Positions 44,899-54,043 of a DNA stretch of 64,000 bases are shown here, piece by piece. Every line of letters begins with the position of its first letter. Positions within the stretch are counted from its first letter, which is position 1. This stretch comes from Novisyntrophococcus fermenticellae. GTDB lineage: Bacteria > Bacillota > Clostridia > Lachnospirales > Lachnospiraceae. The stretch spans positions 3,038,001 to 3,102,000 of the forward strand of contig NZ_CP076458.1 of NCBI RefSeq assembly GCF_018866245.1. The letters are read 5' to 3'. Under the pieces are notes generated by a model. That model was given only the letters and a program-made list of their open reading frames with translations, was not told the origin of the DNA and searched no databases. The translations under genes were made by a program, and so were the position numbers.

Positions 44899-47800
44899 TT
44901 GAAGAAATCGTATAATAAAGACATCTGGTGTTCTATAAAAAAAAGTAAAAAAAGATTTTTGTCTCTCCTGACCATTACCGTATTAGGGGTCACTGTCCTG
45001 ACCGGAATCTATGCTGCCTGCCAGGACTTATATTACTCTGCCGACCGTTTCTATGATGAACAGAATTTATATGATATCCGTATCTTGTCCACACTGGGCC
45101 TGACACAGGAGGATGTGGACGCACTGGCGGACATAAGCAGTGTTGAAAAGGTGGAGGGCTCCTATAGTGAGACCGTCTATACGGATGTAAAGGATATTCA
45201 GGCCACAGCTGCAGTGACGACCCTTAGTCCAAAGAAACTCAATCTTCCTTATACATCCGCCGGTACATTACCCACCAATTCGGGAGAGGTTGCAGTAACT
45301 CAGCGGTATCTGGATGATACGAAAAAAAAGTTGGGTGATACCTTGTACATCGAAGAGAAAAAAAAGGATTCTTCAGAAAATGACCTGGAGGACGATGAGG
45401 AAACGCCTTCTTTTTCCACTGACACTTATAAGATAACTGCTGTTGTTGTGGATCCTATGGATATCAGCAATAACGAAGCCACAGCCTTCCGTTCCTCCGC
45501 TTCTGTAACAGATTATGCCTTTTATATTACGCCTTCGGATGTGAACAGCGGCATCTATACCAGTGTCTATCTTTCGATCGCTGGCTTAAAGCCACTGGAC
45601 AGTTATTCAGAGGAATATCGCAGGGAAGTGGATCGTGTTTCCCAAAACATAGAGTCCAAAATTAAAGAGCAGCGGGAAAAGGCGCGCTATAACAGTATTA
45701 CCCGGGAATCCAGGGATGAGATTGCGGAAAAAGAAGCCGAGATGAATCAAAAATTCTCAGATGCCGAGCAGGAATTTACGGACGGACGTAAGAAAATTGA
45801 AGATGCAAAAGAAGAATTAACAGCCGGAGAAGATGAACTTGCAGAAAAAGAAGCAGAAGCATCAAAGAAAATCGCAGATGCACGCAAGGAAATAAAAGAT
45901 AACAAAGCACAGTTAAATGCCTCTGAAAAGGAATTGGCAGATGGAGAAGCTGCTTTGAAAAAGGCGGAGCAAGAATTAGAGACCCAATCTGCAGCATTAG
46001 AAGAAAGTAAAAAGACTCTGGCTCAAAAACGTTTGGAAACCGAAGCACAGTTGCATGCGGCAGAACAGACCCTGAAGGATCAGCAGGTACCGCTCGATCA
46101 ATCTCAGTCCGTGTTGGCGGGCAGTATTTCAGAATTGCAACAGGCTCTGGGAGAACGTTGGCCCGCGAAAGAATGGAACACGCTGGTAGATGCCTCATGT
46201 ACAAAGGCCTTGGCGCAGATGAAGAGCAGCCCTGATCAATCGGTTTCACCGGAAGCAATCGCGGCAGAAACAGCTGCTGAGCAACAAGCCCTGGCCATCG
46301 CAATCATGCAGACATCCGCAGCAAACCCGGAAGAGCTTAGTCAGAGGAGCATCCAGGCTGCAATCAATTTGGGAATTTTAAATGCCTCCCGGCAGTTACT
46401 TGAGACAGGGAAAAATGAATTTCAGTCAAAGAAGGCTGATGCATTGGCTCAGCTGGCAGATGCTGAGAGCCAGCTTTCCTCCGGTGAAGCCAAACTGGAA
46501 GCCGGCAGAAAGCAGCTGGAAGATTCACGTTCGGAAATAGAAAGTGGAAAAGCAAAAATTTCCGCCGGAAGAAAACAGCTCTCAGAAGGAGAAGCAAAAT
46601 TAAATAAAGAGGAGGCGAATGCCAAAGCAGAGATTGCATCTGCGCGAAAGAAGCTGAGCGACGGCAGGCAGGAACTCCAGGATAATGAAGCAAACCTGTC
46701 TGAAAATGAGGAAACCTATCAAAAGGAAAAGACAGAGGCCGAACAAAAAATAAAGGATGCCTACGACAAGTTAGATGACCTGGAGATGACAACCTGGTTC
46801 ATTCAGGATCGTACCGACCTCGCCAGCTATACAAGTCTGGAAAGCGATTTGTCTTCCATTGAATCCATTGGAAAAGCATTTCCGGTATTGTTTTTGATTG
46901 TGGCATTTCTCACCAGTCTCACGACCATGACCCGGATGATTGAAGAAGAGCGGGGGCTAATCGGTGCTTATAAGGCTTTGGGATACTCAAGCGGTGCTAT
47001 TTACAAAAAATATCTGGTCTATGCAGTTTCGGCCTGTATTCTGGGGGGACTTATCGGTGATTTATTTGGTTTTATAGCACTGCCCAAGATTATACTTGTG
47101 ATACTCCAAAGTCTCTATGTTCTGCCGAATGTATATTTGAGATTTGACTGGCTCTATGGAATCGGCGGAATCGGATTATTCCTGATTGGTATTGCGGGTG
47201 CCACAATACTTGCATGCAAAAATGAACTGCGGCAGATGCCCGCATCACTTATGCGTCCTAAGTCCCCCGCAAAGGGAACCAGGGTCTTGCTTGAAAGAAT
47301 TCCATTTATCTGGAATCGCTTAAGATTCTTGAATAAAGTCACTGTCCGTAATCTGTTTCGTTATAAGAAGCGGTTCTTCATGACTATCTTTGGAATTATG
47401 GGCTGTACAGCCCTGGTTCTTGCCGGATTTGCAATCAAGGATTCTGTAACCGACCTGCTGCCAAAGCAATATTCCAAAATCTATCAGTATGATCTGATGA
47501 CTGTTGTTAATCCCGAAGATAATGGAGCTTTCCTGGATTTGGTGAAAGAGGATAAGAATATAGCAGACTATCTGAACCTGCTGATAGACAGCATGAATGT
47601 ATATAATGAAAAGGGGCATTCTGAAAGCGCACAGGTAATGATAATTCCCGGAAAAGATTCTCTGGAAGGCTACATTAATACTGAAAATACGCAAGGGAAG
47701 AGAACACCTGTTGATGCTTCAGGCATTTACCTTACACGAAATGCTGCCGAACTGCTGGGCGTAAAGAAAGGCGATACCGTGTCTTTACAAAACAGTGCGC

Positions 47801-48447
47801 TTAAACAAGGGGAATTCAAAGTAGCGGATATTATGGAGAATTATCTGGGTAATAATGTCTTTATAAATAAAGATTTATATCAATCTGTTTTTAGCGGTTA
47901 TGAACCAAATGCCATCCTGGCTCATCTTACCGCGGAGTGTAAGGACCCTGTATCCTACGCCGAAGATCTTCTGAGTAATGATATGGTACTGTCATCTGTC
48001 AGTAAACAGGGGTTAAAAGATTCTTTCTCCGACAATTTCCAGCTGATCAATGCAGTCGTTTATATTCTCATCATACTTGCCGCCGGGCTCGCCTTCGTGG
48101 TACTGTTCACTCTGTCCAATACAAATATCTCAGAACGTATGAGAGAACTGGCCACTACAAAAGTCCTGGGTTTTTATGACAAAGAGGTACATTCCTACGT
48201 GAATAAAGAAACCCTGATATTAACCATAATCGGAATTGTTGTCGGACTGCCTTTGGGGCGTTTTCTCAGTGGTCTGCTCACAGGTGCACTGAAAATGCCT
48301 TCCATCTATTTTGCAACACACGTAAATCCGGTCAGCTATCTATATGCTGTAGTGATATCGTTTTTCTTCGCTCTAATGGTCAACCTTATGACCAACCGGA
48401 CACTCGATCATATCGACATGATTGATGCCCTGAAAAGTGTGGAATAA
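44899..48447 (+). CDS. Very large FtsX-type ABC permease with extracellular coiled coil
   Basis: Membrane protein of 1182 residues. Helix at about 19-42, extracellular domain (45-245), then a long Glu/Lys/Ala-rich coiled coil at about 247-627 with repeated blocks such as ADGEAALKKAEQEL and SAGRKQLSEGEAKL. Next comes an FtsX domain with three helices (about 655-765; MIEEERGLIGAYKALGY is typical), a helix near 830, a second extracellular domain, and a C-terminal FtsX domain (about 1055-1175; ERMRELATTKVLGF). TTG start, weak GGTGA site. No ABC ATPase gene adjoins. The layout suggests a MacB-like mechanotransmitter reaching through the cell wall. Substrate unknown. Confidence 0.88.
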   Translation: MKKSYNKDIWCSIKKSKKRFLSLLTITVLGVTVLTGIYAACQDLYYSADRFYDEQNLYDIRILSTLGLTQEDVDALADISSVEKVEGSYSETVYTDVKDIQATAAVTTLSPKKLNLPYTSAGTLPTNSGEVAVTQRYLDDTKKKLGDTLYIEEKKKDSSENDLEDDEETPSFSTDTYKITAVVVDPMDISNNEATAFRSSASVTDYAFYITPSDVNSGIYTSVYLSIAGLKPLDSYSEEYRREVDRVSQNIESKIKEQREKARYNSITRESRDEIAEKEAEMNQKFSDAEQEFTDGRKKIEDAKEELTAGEDELAEKEAEASKKIADARKEIKDNKAQLNASEKELADGEAALKKAEQELETQSAALEESKKTLAQKRLETEAQLHAAEQTLKDQQVPLDQSQSVLAGSISELQQALGERWPAKEWNTLVDASCTKALAQMKSSPDQSVSPEAIAAETAAEQQALAIAIMQTSAANPEELSQRSIQAAINLGILNASRQLLETGKNEFQSKKADALAQLADAESQLSSGEAKLEAGRKQLEDSRSEIESGKAKISAGRKQLSEGEAKLNKEEANAKAEIASARKKLSDGRQELQDNEANLSENEETYQKEKTEAEQKIKDAYDKLDDLEMTTWFIQDRTDLASYTSLESDLSSIESIGKAFPVLFLIVAFLTSLTTMTRMIEEERGLIGAYKALGYSSGAIYKKYLVYAVSACILGGLIGDLFGFIALPKIILVILQSLYVLPNVYLRFDWLYGIGGIGLFLIGIAGATILACKNELRQMPASLMRPKSPAKGTRVLLERIPFIWNRLRFLNKVTVRNLFRYKKRFFMTIFGIMGCTALVLAGFAIKDSVTDLLPKQYSKIYQYDLMTVVNPEDNGAFLDLVKEDKNIADYLNLLIDSMNVYNEKGHSESAQVMIIPGKDSLEGYINTENTQGKRTPVDASGIYLTRNAAELLGVKKGDTVSLQNSALKQGEFKVADIMENYLGNNVFINKDLYQSVFSGYEPNAILAHLTAECKDPVSYAEDLLSNDMVLSSVSKQGLKDSFSDNFQLINAVVYILIILAAGLAFVVLFTLSNTNISERMRELATTKVLGFYDKEVHSYVNKETLILTIIGIVVGLPLGRFLSGLLTGALKMPSIYFATHVNPVSYLYAVVISFFFALMVNLMTNRTLDHIDMIDALKSVE

Positions 48448-48460
48448 GTAAATAAACACC

Positions 48461-48517
48461 TCCACTGCAAAAGTGCTGCATACAATCCCTGGATTGCGGC
48501 AGCACTTTTGCAGTGGA
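48461..48517. repeat. 57-nt palindromic repeat, copy 1
   Basis: TCCACTGCAAAAGTGCTGC pairs with GCAGCACTTTTGCAGTGGA around an ATCC/GGAT helix. Near-identical to 56652-56710. It lies between the converging permease and GH2 genes and can act as a bidirectional terminator. Confidence 0.85.
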
Positions 48518-48529
48518 TTCTTACATAAT

Positions 48530-50698
48530 TCAGGCCCAATACAGGCGCATTCCAAGTTCATGGCTCATCCGCTCCGGGTGACCTGCTACCCGGGGAGAGA
48601 GCTGGAATATATTCTGATAAAAATTTCTTGCAATGCAAACTCCCTTTTTATCCATTAACTTTAAGGATACATTCCAGTTCTTTTTCCCCGGATTTTTTAT
48701 GTTCAGCTTTTCCGCCTCTAAAACACTGTCTGGCCGGCACTCTATCTGTTTTTTTCCTTTCCGGATAATCTCTCCTGTCTCTCCATCGGTAATCACCCAC
48801 TGAACCATACAGGTTCCGAAGCTCTCTTCCGAATCATTGACAACGTAAATTCCATCCAGTTGTTCCTTATACTTCATAAAGATTCCAAGGGGCATATTGC
48901 TCTCCAAAATTGCCTGAAGACCCTTTTTGGGTATTCCCCACCAATCGTAAATCCCATAGAAGCTCTGCGGGCATAGGTCAATAAACATAAACTGAACATA
49001 CCCGGAGCATGGATGGTATTTCTGTATTCGGTAATGCTCCGTATAATATTTCAATAATTTATATTGATAATCCTGAATCTTTGGTATATCAGTTTCCAGA
49101 CCTTTTAACCGCGCATATACCTTTGGGTTCTTTTTCAGGCTTTCCGTACCTGCAGGTGCATCAAAGCCATACTCTGTATTAAGCTTTTCTGTCGTTCCGT
49201 ATATATCCCCATATTCACCTCTAGATAACGACCCCAGGTAATTATGGCTGTCCCCACTGAATATATCTGCCTCGCAAAAAGACCCTTTGATCATCGGTCT
49301 GTCCGGATCCATTGCCCGTATCTCTTCATACATTCTAGGTCCCGGGTTTTCCTCCATGAATCTCTGCCTTGTCTTCCCATCCGGATCCACACACCCCGGC
49401 TCATTCATACCAATCCAGCATAGAATCGAAGGATGATGCATCAACAGCCTGATATTATCTTCGTAAATTTTTATGAATTTCTCTGCCCACGCATCCGTAG
49501 ACGGATGTGTCCAGTTATATTCTGAATCCTGAATTACGGCAATTCCAAGTTCATCGCATAACCGGTAAAAAACTTTCTGCTCCGTATGTACGTGAACTCT
49601 TACAAGATTGAACCCTGCCGCTTTTATATTTAGCAAATCCCTCCAATACCTGTCTTTTGACATCGCCGAAATATAATTGTCCGGAAAATAGGACGTACCT
49701 CGGATAAAAAAGGGCTTTCGATTGAGATAAAAGATTGTTTTCTCATCTGTTCGCTCCAGTTCTACACTTCGAAATGCAATAGAGACCTCTTTTCCGGTAA
49801 CTTTTTCTCCTTCTGCTTCCAGAAGAATTTCCACTTGGTACATCCATGCACCTCCATGATCCCACGTGTTCCAGAGGTTTATATTTTCTGCCTTTGCTGT
49901 CTGTTCCAGATTCATCTTCTCCTTATCTGCTGTAAACTGTAAGGTCTCCTCTCCGGAGATCATTCCATTATCCTTGTCTTTTATATACAGTTTCAGCTTA
50001 TACTTTCGTCCCAAAACCAGGTTTTCAACCGTTACCTTACTTTTAACCAGGACCTCTTTCTTATCCAGATCCAATCCATAGGTAATCTGGGGTTCTTCCA
50101 CAATGCACGCTTCATCTGTCAGCTTTAACTCCACCGTTCCATAAATGCCGACAGGATTGACATCTCTTTGAATAAATGTATCAGAATGCTCGTATGTCCC
50201 CTTCACCATTCTTCTCCGGACAAGTATGGTTCTGTTTGTTTCATCCCCACACTCTACTTCTTCATCCCACGGTGAACTGACTTTTACAGTCAGAACATTT
50301 GTTTCGTAAAACTTTAACTTATCTTGAACCTCAAAAGTAAATGGGGCTGAATACCCCTCATGATCCCCCAAATATTCCCCGTTCAGCCAGACCTTGCAAT
50401 AATAATCCACATTAGAAAACTTAAGGTATGCCTTTTTTATATGCTCACCGCTGACTTTAAACTCCTTTTTATACCACCACGGAGCCTGATTAAAGTATCT
50501 GAGTTCCCGTCCAAAGTAAGGATTCTGCGCAAAGATTAACTGAAGGTGTTTTAATTCGCCCAGTTCCTCCCATTCGGACATCTGAGACATTGTATCTGTA
50601 AAAGCTTCCTTCTCCTTGTACAACCCCAGCTTCTCTCCGGTATCATGTACATCCTGCAGTACATTCCAGTTTTTATTCAACATTATAACCTGTTCCAT
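48530..50698 (-). CDS. Glycoside hydrolase family 2 (beta-galactosidase/glucuronidase-like)
   Basis: Intracellular exo-glycosidase of 722 residues without signal peptide. Order: jelly-roll sugar-binding domain (about 60-190, with NVDYYCKVWLNGEYLGDHEG), Ig-like domain (190-310), TIM barrel from about 315. Catalytic residues: acid/base Glu433 in GMNEPG and nucleophile Glu509 in LNTEYGF. The start at 50698 is favoured, as the ATG two codons upstream (50704) is only three bases from AAGGGAG. Last gene of the cluster 2 ABC operon, 20 bases after the permease. Exact sugar cannot be told. Confidence 0.92.
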   Translation of the reverse strand: MEQVIMLNKNWNVLQDVHDTGEKLGLYKEKEAFTDTMSQMSEWEELGELKHLQLIFAQNPYFGRELRYFNQAPWWYKKEFKVSGEHIKKAYLKFSNVDYYCKVWLNGEYLGDHEGYSAPFTFEVQDKLKFYETNVLTVKVSSPWDEEVECGDETNRTILVRRRMVKGTYEHSDTFIQRDVNPVGIYGTVELKLTDEACIVEEPQITYGLDLDKKEVLVKSKVTVENLVLGRKYKLKLYIKDKDNGMISGEETLQFTADKEKMNLEQTAKAENINLWNTWDHGGAWMYQVEILLEAEGEKVTGKEVSIAFRSVELERTDEKTIFYLNRKPFFIRGTSYFPDNYISAMSKDRYWRDLLNIKAAGFNLVRVHVHTEQKVFYRLCDELGIAVIQDSEYNWTHPSTDAWAEKFIKIYEDNIRLLMHHPSILCWIGMNEPGCVDPDGKTRQRFMEENPGPRMYEEIRAMDPDRPMIKGSFCEADIFSGDSHNYLGSLSRGEYGDIYGTTEKLNTEYGFDAPAGTESLKKNPKVYARLKGLETDIPKIQDYQYKLLKYYTEHYRIQKYHPCSGYVQFMFIDLCPQSFYGIYDWWGIPKKGLQAILESNMPLGIFMKYKEQLDGIYVVNDSEESFGTCMVQWVITDGETGEIIRKGKKQIECRPDSVLEAEKLNIKNPGKKNWNVSLKLMDKKGVCIARNFYQNIFQLSPRVAGHPERMSHELGMRLYWA

Positions 50699-50718
50699 AA
50701 TCATATGCTCCCTTCTTA

Positions 50719-51561
50719 TCAGCTTTTTACCGCACCGGCGGCCATACCTTCTATAATATTTTTATTTAATATAAAATACACAATTAATGTGGGAAGAATA
50801 GAAATTACAATTGCAGCAAAAGTACTTCCCCAATCCACTCTTCCGAATTGCCCGACAAAATCATTTAGGCCGATGGGAAGCGTCTTCATATCCGAAGAAG
50901 ATATAAATGTGTTTGCATAGGTAAATTCATTCCATACGAAAACAAAATTATAGGTCAGCACCGTCATTGTCGTATTTTTCGCCATCGGAACAACAATCCT
51001 CAAAAACACAGTTCCCATGCCCGCACCATCCATAATTGCAGCTTCCAGAAGTGAATCCGGAAGGAACTTAAAAAATCCCGTATACAGATAGATACACATC
51101 GGAAGTCCGAATCCTACTTGTGGAATAATTAATGCCCAATATGTATTTCTAAGTCCGATCATATTGTAAATCTGAAACATCGGAATCAGGCATGCAAATA
51201 CCGGAATCATCATACCAAAAAGAAAAAATCCTAATAATGTGCCTGCATACTTTACTTTTACCTTGCTGATAACAAATGCCACCGGGCATCCCAATATTAC
51301 AATTCCGGTTAATGTGCAGACGGCTACCACTACGCTGTTCAGAAAATACCTGGGAATATTTGATATGGTCAACGCACTAATGTAATTACCAAGATAAAAG
51401 CTTGACGGAATCGAATACTGTGCTGTATATGTCATCTCCTCCGGTGTCTTTAAGCTGGAGCAGACTACCCAGAAGATGGGATATATCTGTATAACAACCA
51501 CAATAACGATAAGAATATAAAAAATACTTTTTAATATAAAATGTTTTTTTGTATGTTTCAC
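50719..51561 (-). CDS. Sugar ABC transporter permease, MalG type (cluster 2)
   Basis: Permease of 280 residues, six helices, with EAA motif LEAAIMDGAGMGTVFLRIVVP near 179-199. Its ATG overlaps the MalF-type stop by four bases (ATGA), so translation is coupled. Ends with the usual IIEGMAAGAVKS. Confidence 0.94.
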   Translation of the reverse strand: MKHTKKHFILKSIFYILIVIVVVIQIYPIFWVVCSSLKTPEEMTYTAQYSIPSSFYLGNYISALTISNIPRYFLNSVVVAVCTLTGIVILGCPVAFVISKVKVKYAGTLLGFFLFGMMIPVFACLIPMFQIYNMIGLRNTYWALIIPQVGFGLPMCIYLYTGFFKFLPDSLLEAAIMDGAGMGTVFLRIVVPMAKNTTMTVLTYNFVFVWNEFTYANTFISSSDMKTLPIGLNDFVGQFGRVDWGSTFAAIVISILPTLIVYFILNKNIIEGMAAGAVKS

Positions 51562-52433
51562 TCCCCTGCTTCATCTCCTTTCGCAGATCCCAACAGCTTA
51601 TTAATCAATCCCACAGCCACCAGGCATTCTATTACAAGAAAGACCGCCAGAGTACTGCCATATCCGAAATCCGCTGAGTTGAAGGCTGTCTTGTACATAT
51701 AGGTCGCCACCATTTCTGTGGATTTTGACTTGTTATCCAATATATAGAACACATCAAATGTCTTTAAACAGCCATTTATGAGCATCACGATTACAATAGA
51801 AAAGATGTTCTTTATGAGCGGAAGCTTGATATAACGATATTGCTGAATCAGATTACATCCGTCTATAATAGAGGCTTCTAATACATCCTTTGATATAGAA
51901 ACAAATGCCGAATAAAATATAATCATATACAGGCCACAGTACTTATATCCGTCAATCAATGTAATCGTATATAAAGCAGTATTACTGTTTGCCAAAAGCG
52001 CAATCTGTTCCAGTCCCATCTTTTCCAGAATGAAGCATACCAATCCCTGAGGCTGTACGGACAACATTTTCGAAAAAATCTGACAGATTGCCATCGATGA
52101 AATGATACATGGTACAAAATATATCACCCGGAGAAGATTACATCCCCTAGTGATATGGGAAAGCAGTATTGCCAGCAAAAGTCCGACAAGAAGCTGATAT
52201 ATACTTCCCATTAAAACAAATTTCAGATTATTTGCCACAGCCCCCTGAAACGTATGGTCGAAAAACATTCTTATATAATTATCCAAACCCACAAATTTCA
52301 TATCTGATATTCCGTTCCACGAAAAGAAACTGTATCCTACAGACCATATGATGGGAATAATTACTGTTAAAAAATAAATCAGAAATGCAGGGAATACAAA
52401 ATAAAGTGGCTGTATTTTATTTTTAGGTTTCAT
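51558..52433 (-). CDS. Sugar ABC transporter permease, MalF type (cluster 2)
   Basis: Permease of 291 residues, six helices, EAA motif LEASIIDGCNLIQQYRYIKLP near 181-201. ATG at 52433 follows AGAGG. It lies 78 bases after the binding-protein gene with a hairpin between. Confidence 0.94.
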   Translation of the reverse strand: MKPKNKIQPLYFVFPAFLIYFLTVIIPIIWSVGYSFFSWNGISDMKFVGLDNYIRMFFDHTFQGAVANNLKFVLMGSIYQLLVGLLLAILLSHITRGCNLLRVIYFVPCIISSMAICQIFSKMLSVQPQGLVCFILEKMGLEQIALLANSNTALYTITLIDGYKYCGLYMIIFYSAFVSISKDVLEASIIDGCNLIQQYRYIKLPLIKNIFSIVIVMLINGCLKTFDVFYILDNKSKSTEMVATYMYKTAFNSADFGYGSTLAVFLVIECLVAVGLINKLLGSAKGDEAGE

Positions 52434-52451
52434 ATCTACCTCTTTTCTTTC

Positions 52452-52481
52452 GCGGACCCGGCATACCGGATCCGCTTTTTT
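52452..52481. terminator. Hairpin between binding-protein and permease genes (cluster 2)
   Basis: GCGGACCCGG and CCGGATCCGC around CATA. The TTTTTT run is on the plus-strand side, so on the operon strand it is more a stabilising hairpin than a terminator. Confidence 0.6.
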
Positions 52482-52511
52482 ACCTGTTAAATGGTCAGCC
52501 TTGTCAAAACA

Positions 52512-53846
52512 TCATTGGATATCAAAATAGTCTCCCGCATACTGTGCCACGGCCTCGTCCATTCTTTTACAGAATTCCTCCGGCGTTGACTCTTCCATTC
52601 CAAGTGAAGCCAGCTCTTTTCTAAAGACCTCATTGGTGGATGGATCCAGCCGTACATCCCAACATTGTGCAAAGGTTCCACAATTCTCCAGATCCTTTAA
52701 AATCTGCTGTGTCAGCTCCGGTAAATTTTCCGAATCACTGGGCATCATAGAAGGTATCACATTGAATTCATACATGGCGGTATCTGCAAAATTATCCCAT
52801 ATATACTTGACGAAGTCTTTCATCTCTGCAGTCATGGAGTCTTTCAATATAGCTGTCCCTATTCCGCAATTTGCATAATAGTCGTTCTCTGTGGTTGTGT
52901 CTCCTTCTCCATTGACAGGCAGCTTAAACATCGAGATATCATCTTTTAACACCATATCTTCATCCGTCAAATCAGGTGTGTCCCAGCTTCCCGTGTAAAG
53001 CATTGCAGCTCCCTTATTAAGGAACAGATCCATCTGTGCAGTTGCGTCTGAATTCGTCCATCCCTCGCTAAAATACCTTGCAATCTTCTGCGCATATTCC
53101 GCAGTTGCAATTCCTGTCTCTGAATTAAATTTTTCCTTTCCCATTCGTGCATTATCTATAAAGTCATTTCCTTCTAAACGAAACGCCTTAAAAGCCGGGT
53201 AACGCATAATCATATCATAATTACCTGCAGATATTGGCGTTATACTTGCTTTCTGCAGCTTATCACATACTTCCAGCAGCTCATCCAATGTTTTGGGAGT
53301 TTCTGCAATACCTGCATCCGCAAACATATCCTTATGGTACCAGAAATACTCCACATTTCCCTGCCAGGTCATAAGATAGTTGCTTCCATCGCTTAGCCGT
53401 GGGTAGTCCAGTGCAATATCAAAGAATTTATCCTTAATTCCCAATTCTCCATACAAGTCATCGACACTATAAATCAAATCCTTTTTGCAAAGTCCTTCAA
53501 AAAAGGCTTCCGGATCCGCATCAAACCAATCCGGTAATTCATTGCTGGATGCCAGAATCTTTATCTTCTGGAGATAGGTTTCCCTGTCTGCGATAGACTC
53601 TACATTAAATGCAAACCCAGGATGCTCTTCCCCATAATCCTCTGCCAGTTTCTTGAGCGTCTTCAATGTCCCATCTGTCTCACTTCTGGCACTTATGTAG
53701 TTGATCACAAGGGGTGCACCGCCACTTTCAGAACTTGACTCCTTCTGCTTTTCCTCCGTACTCCCACCGGATGTATTTCCGCATCCTGCCATTGATGCAA
53801 AAAGTACCATAGCCAGACTCACTGCCGTCAGATTTTTCCACTTCAT
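52512..53846 (-). CDS. Sugar ABC transporter binding lipoprotein (cluster 2)
   Basis: Family 1 solute-binding protein of 444 residues. Lipoprotein signal MKWKNLTAVSLAMVLFASMAGC (Cys22) and a Ser/Gly/Glu linker. Only distantly like the cluster 1 pair. ATG at 53846 follows GAAGGAGG. First gene of the binding protein-MalF-MalG-GH2 operon, divergent from the second two-component system. Confidence 0.94.
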   Translation of the reverse strand: MKWKNLTAVSLAMVLFASMAGCGNTSGGSTEEKQKESSSESGGAPLVINYISARSETDGTLKTLKKLAEDYGEEHPGFAFNVESIADRETYLQKIKILASSNELPDWFDADPEAFFEGLCKKDLIYSVDDLYGELGIKDKFFDIALDYPRLSDGSNYLMTWQGNVEYFWYHKDMFADAGIAETPKTLDELLEVCDKLQKASITPISAGNYDMIMRYPAFKAFRLEGNDFIDNARMGKEKFNSETGIATAEYAQKIARYFSEGWTNSDATAQMDLFLNKGAAMLYTGSWDTPDLTDEDMVLKDDISMFKLPVNGEGDTTTENDYYANCGIGTAILKDSMTAEMKDFVKYIWDNFADTAMYEFNVIPSMMPSDSENLPELTQQILKDLENCGTFAQCWDVRLDPSTNEVFRKELASLGMEESTPEEFCKRMDEAVAQYAGDYFDIQ

Positions 53847-53970
53847 AACTGATCCTCCTTCAATTTAGATCTTGTCTTTATTTATAGCATGATTATATAA
53901 AAATATTTATATAAATTATATGGAAATTCTTTGGATGAGTTGGAAGATTTTCTTATTATAAATAGATTTA

Positions 53971-53999
53971 TTGAGATATCTTTGTATATGTCATATAAT
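53971..53999 (+). promoter_or_regulatory. Promoter of the cluster 2 two-component genes
   Basis: TTGAGA (53971-53976), 17 bases, TATAAT (53994-53999), 45 bases before the kinase start codon. Confidence 0.75.
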
Positions 54000-54043
54000 A
54001 CTGACAAGAAAAAACAACAATTTTTAAGAAAGAGGTCATTTAC

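Noticed and set aside
45776..46792. Minus-strand ORFs of 175 and 142 residues inside the large permease gene
   Set aside because: Shadows of the Glu/Lys/Ala-rich coiled-coil coding region; low-complexity products without start signals.
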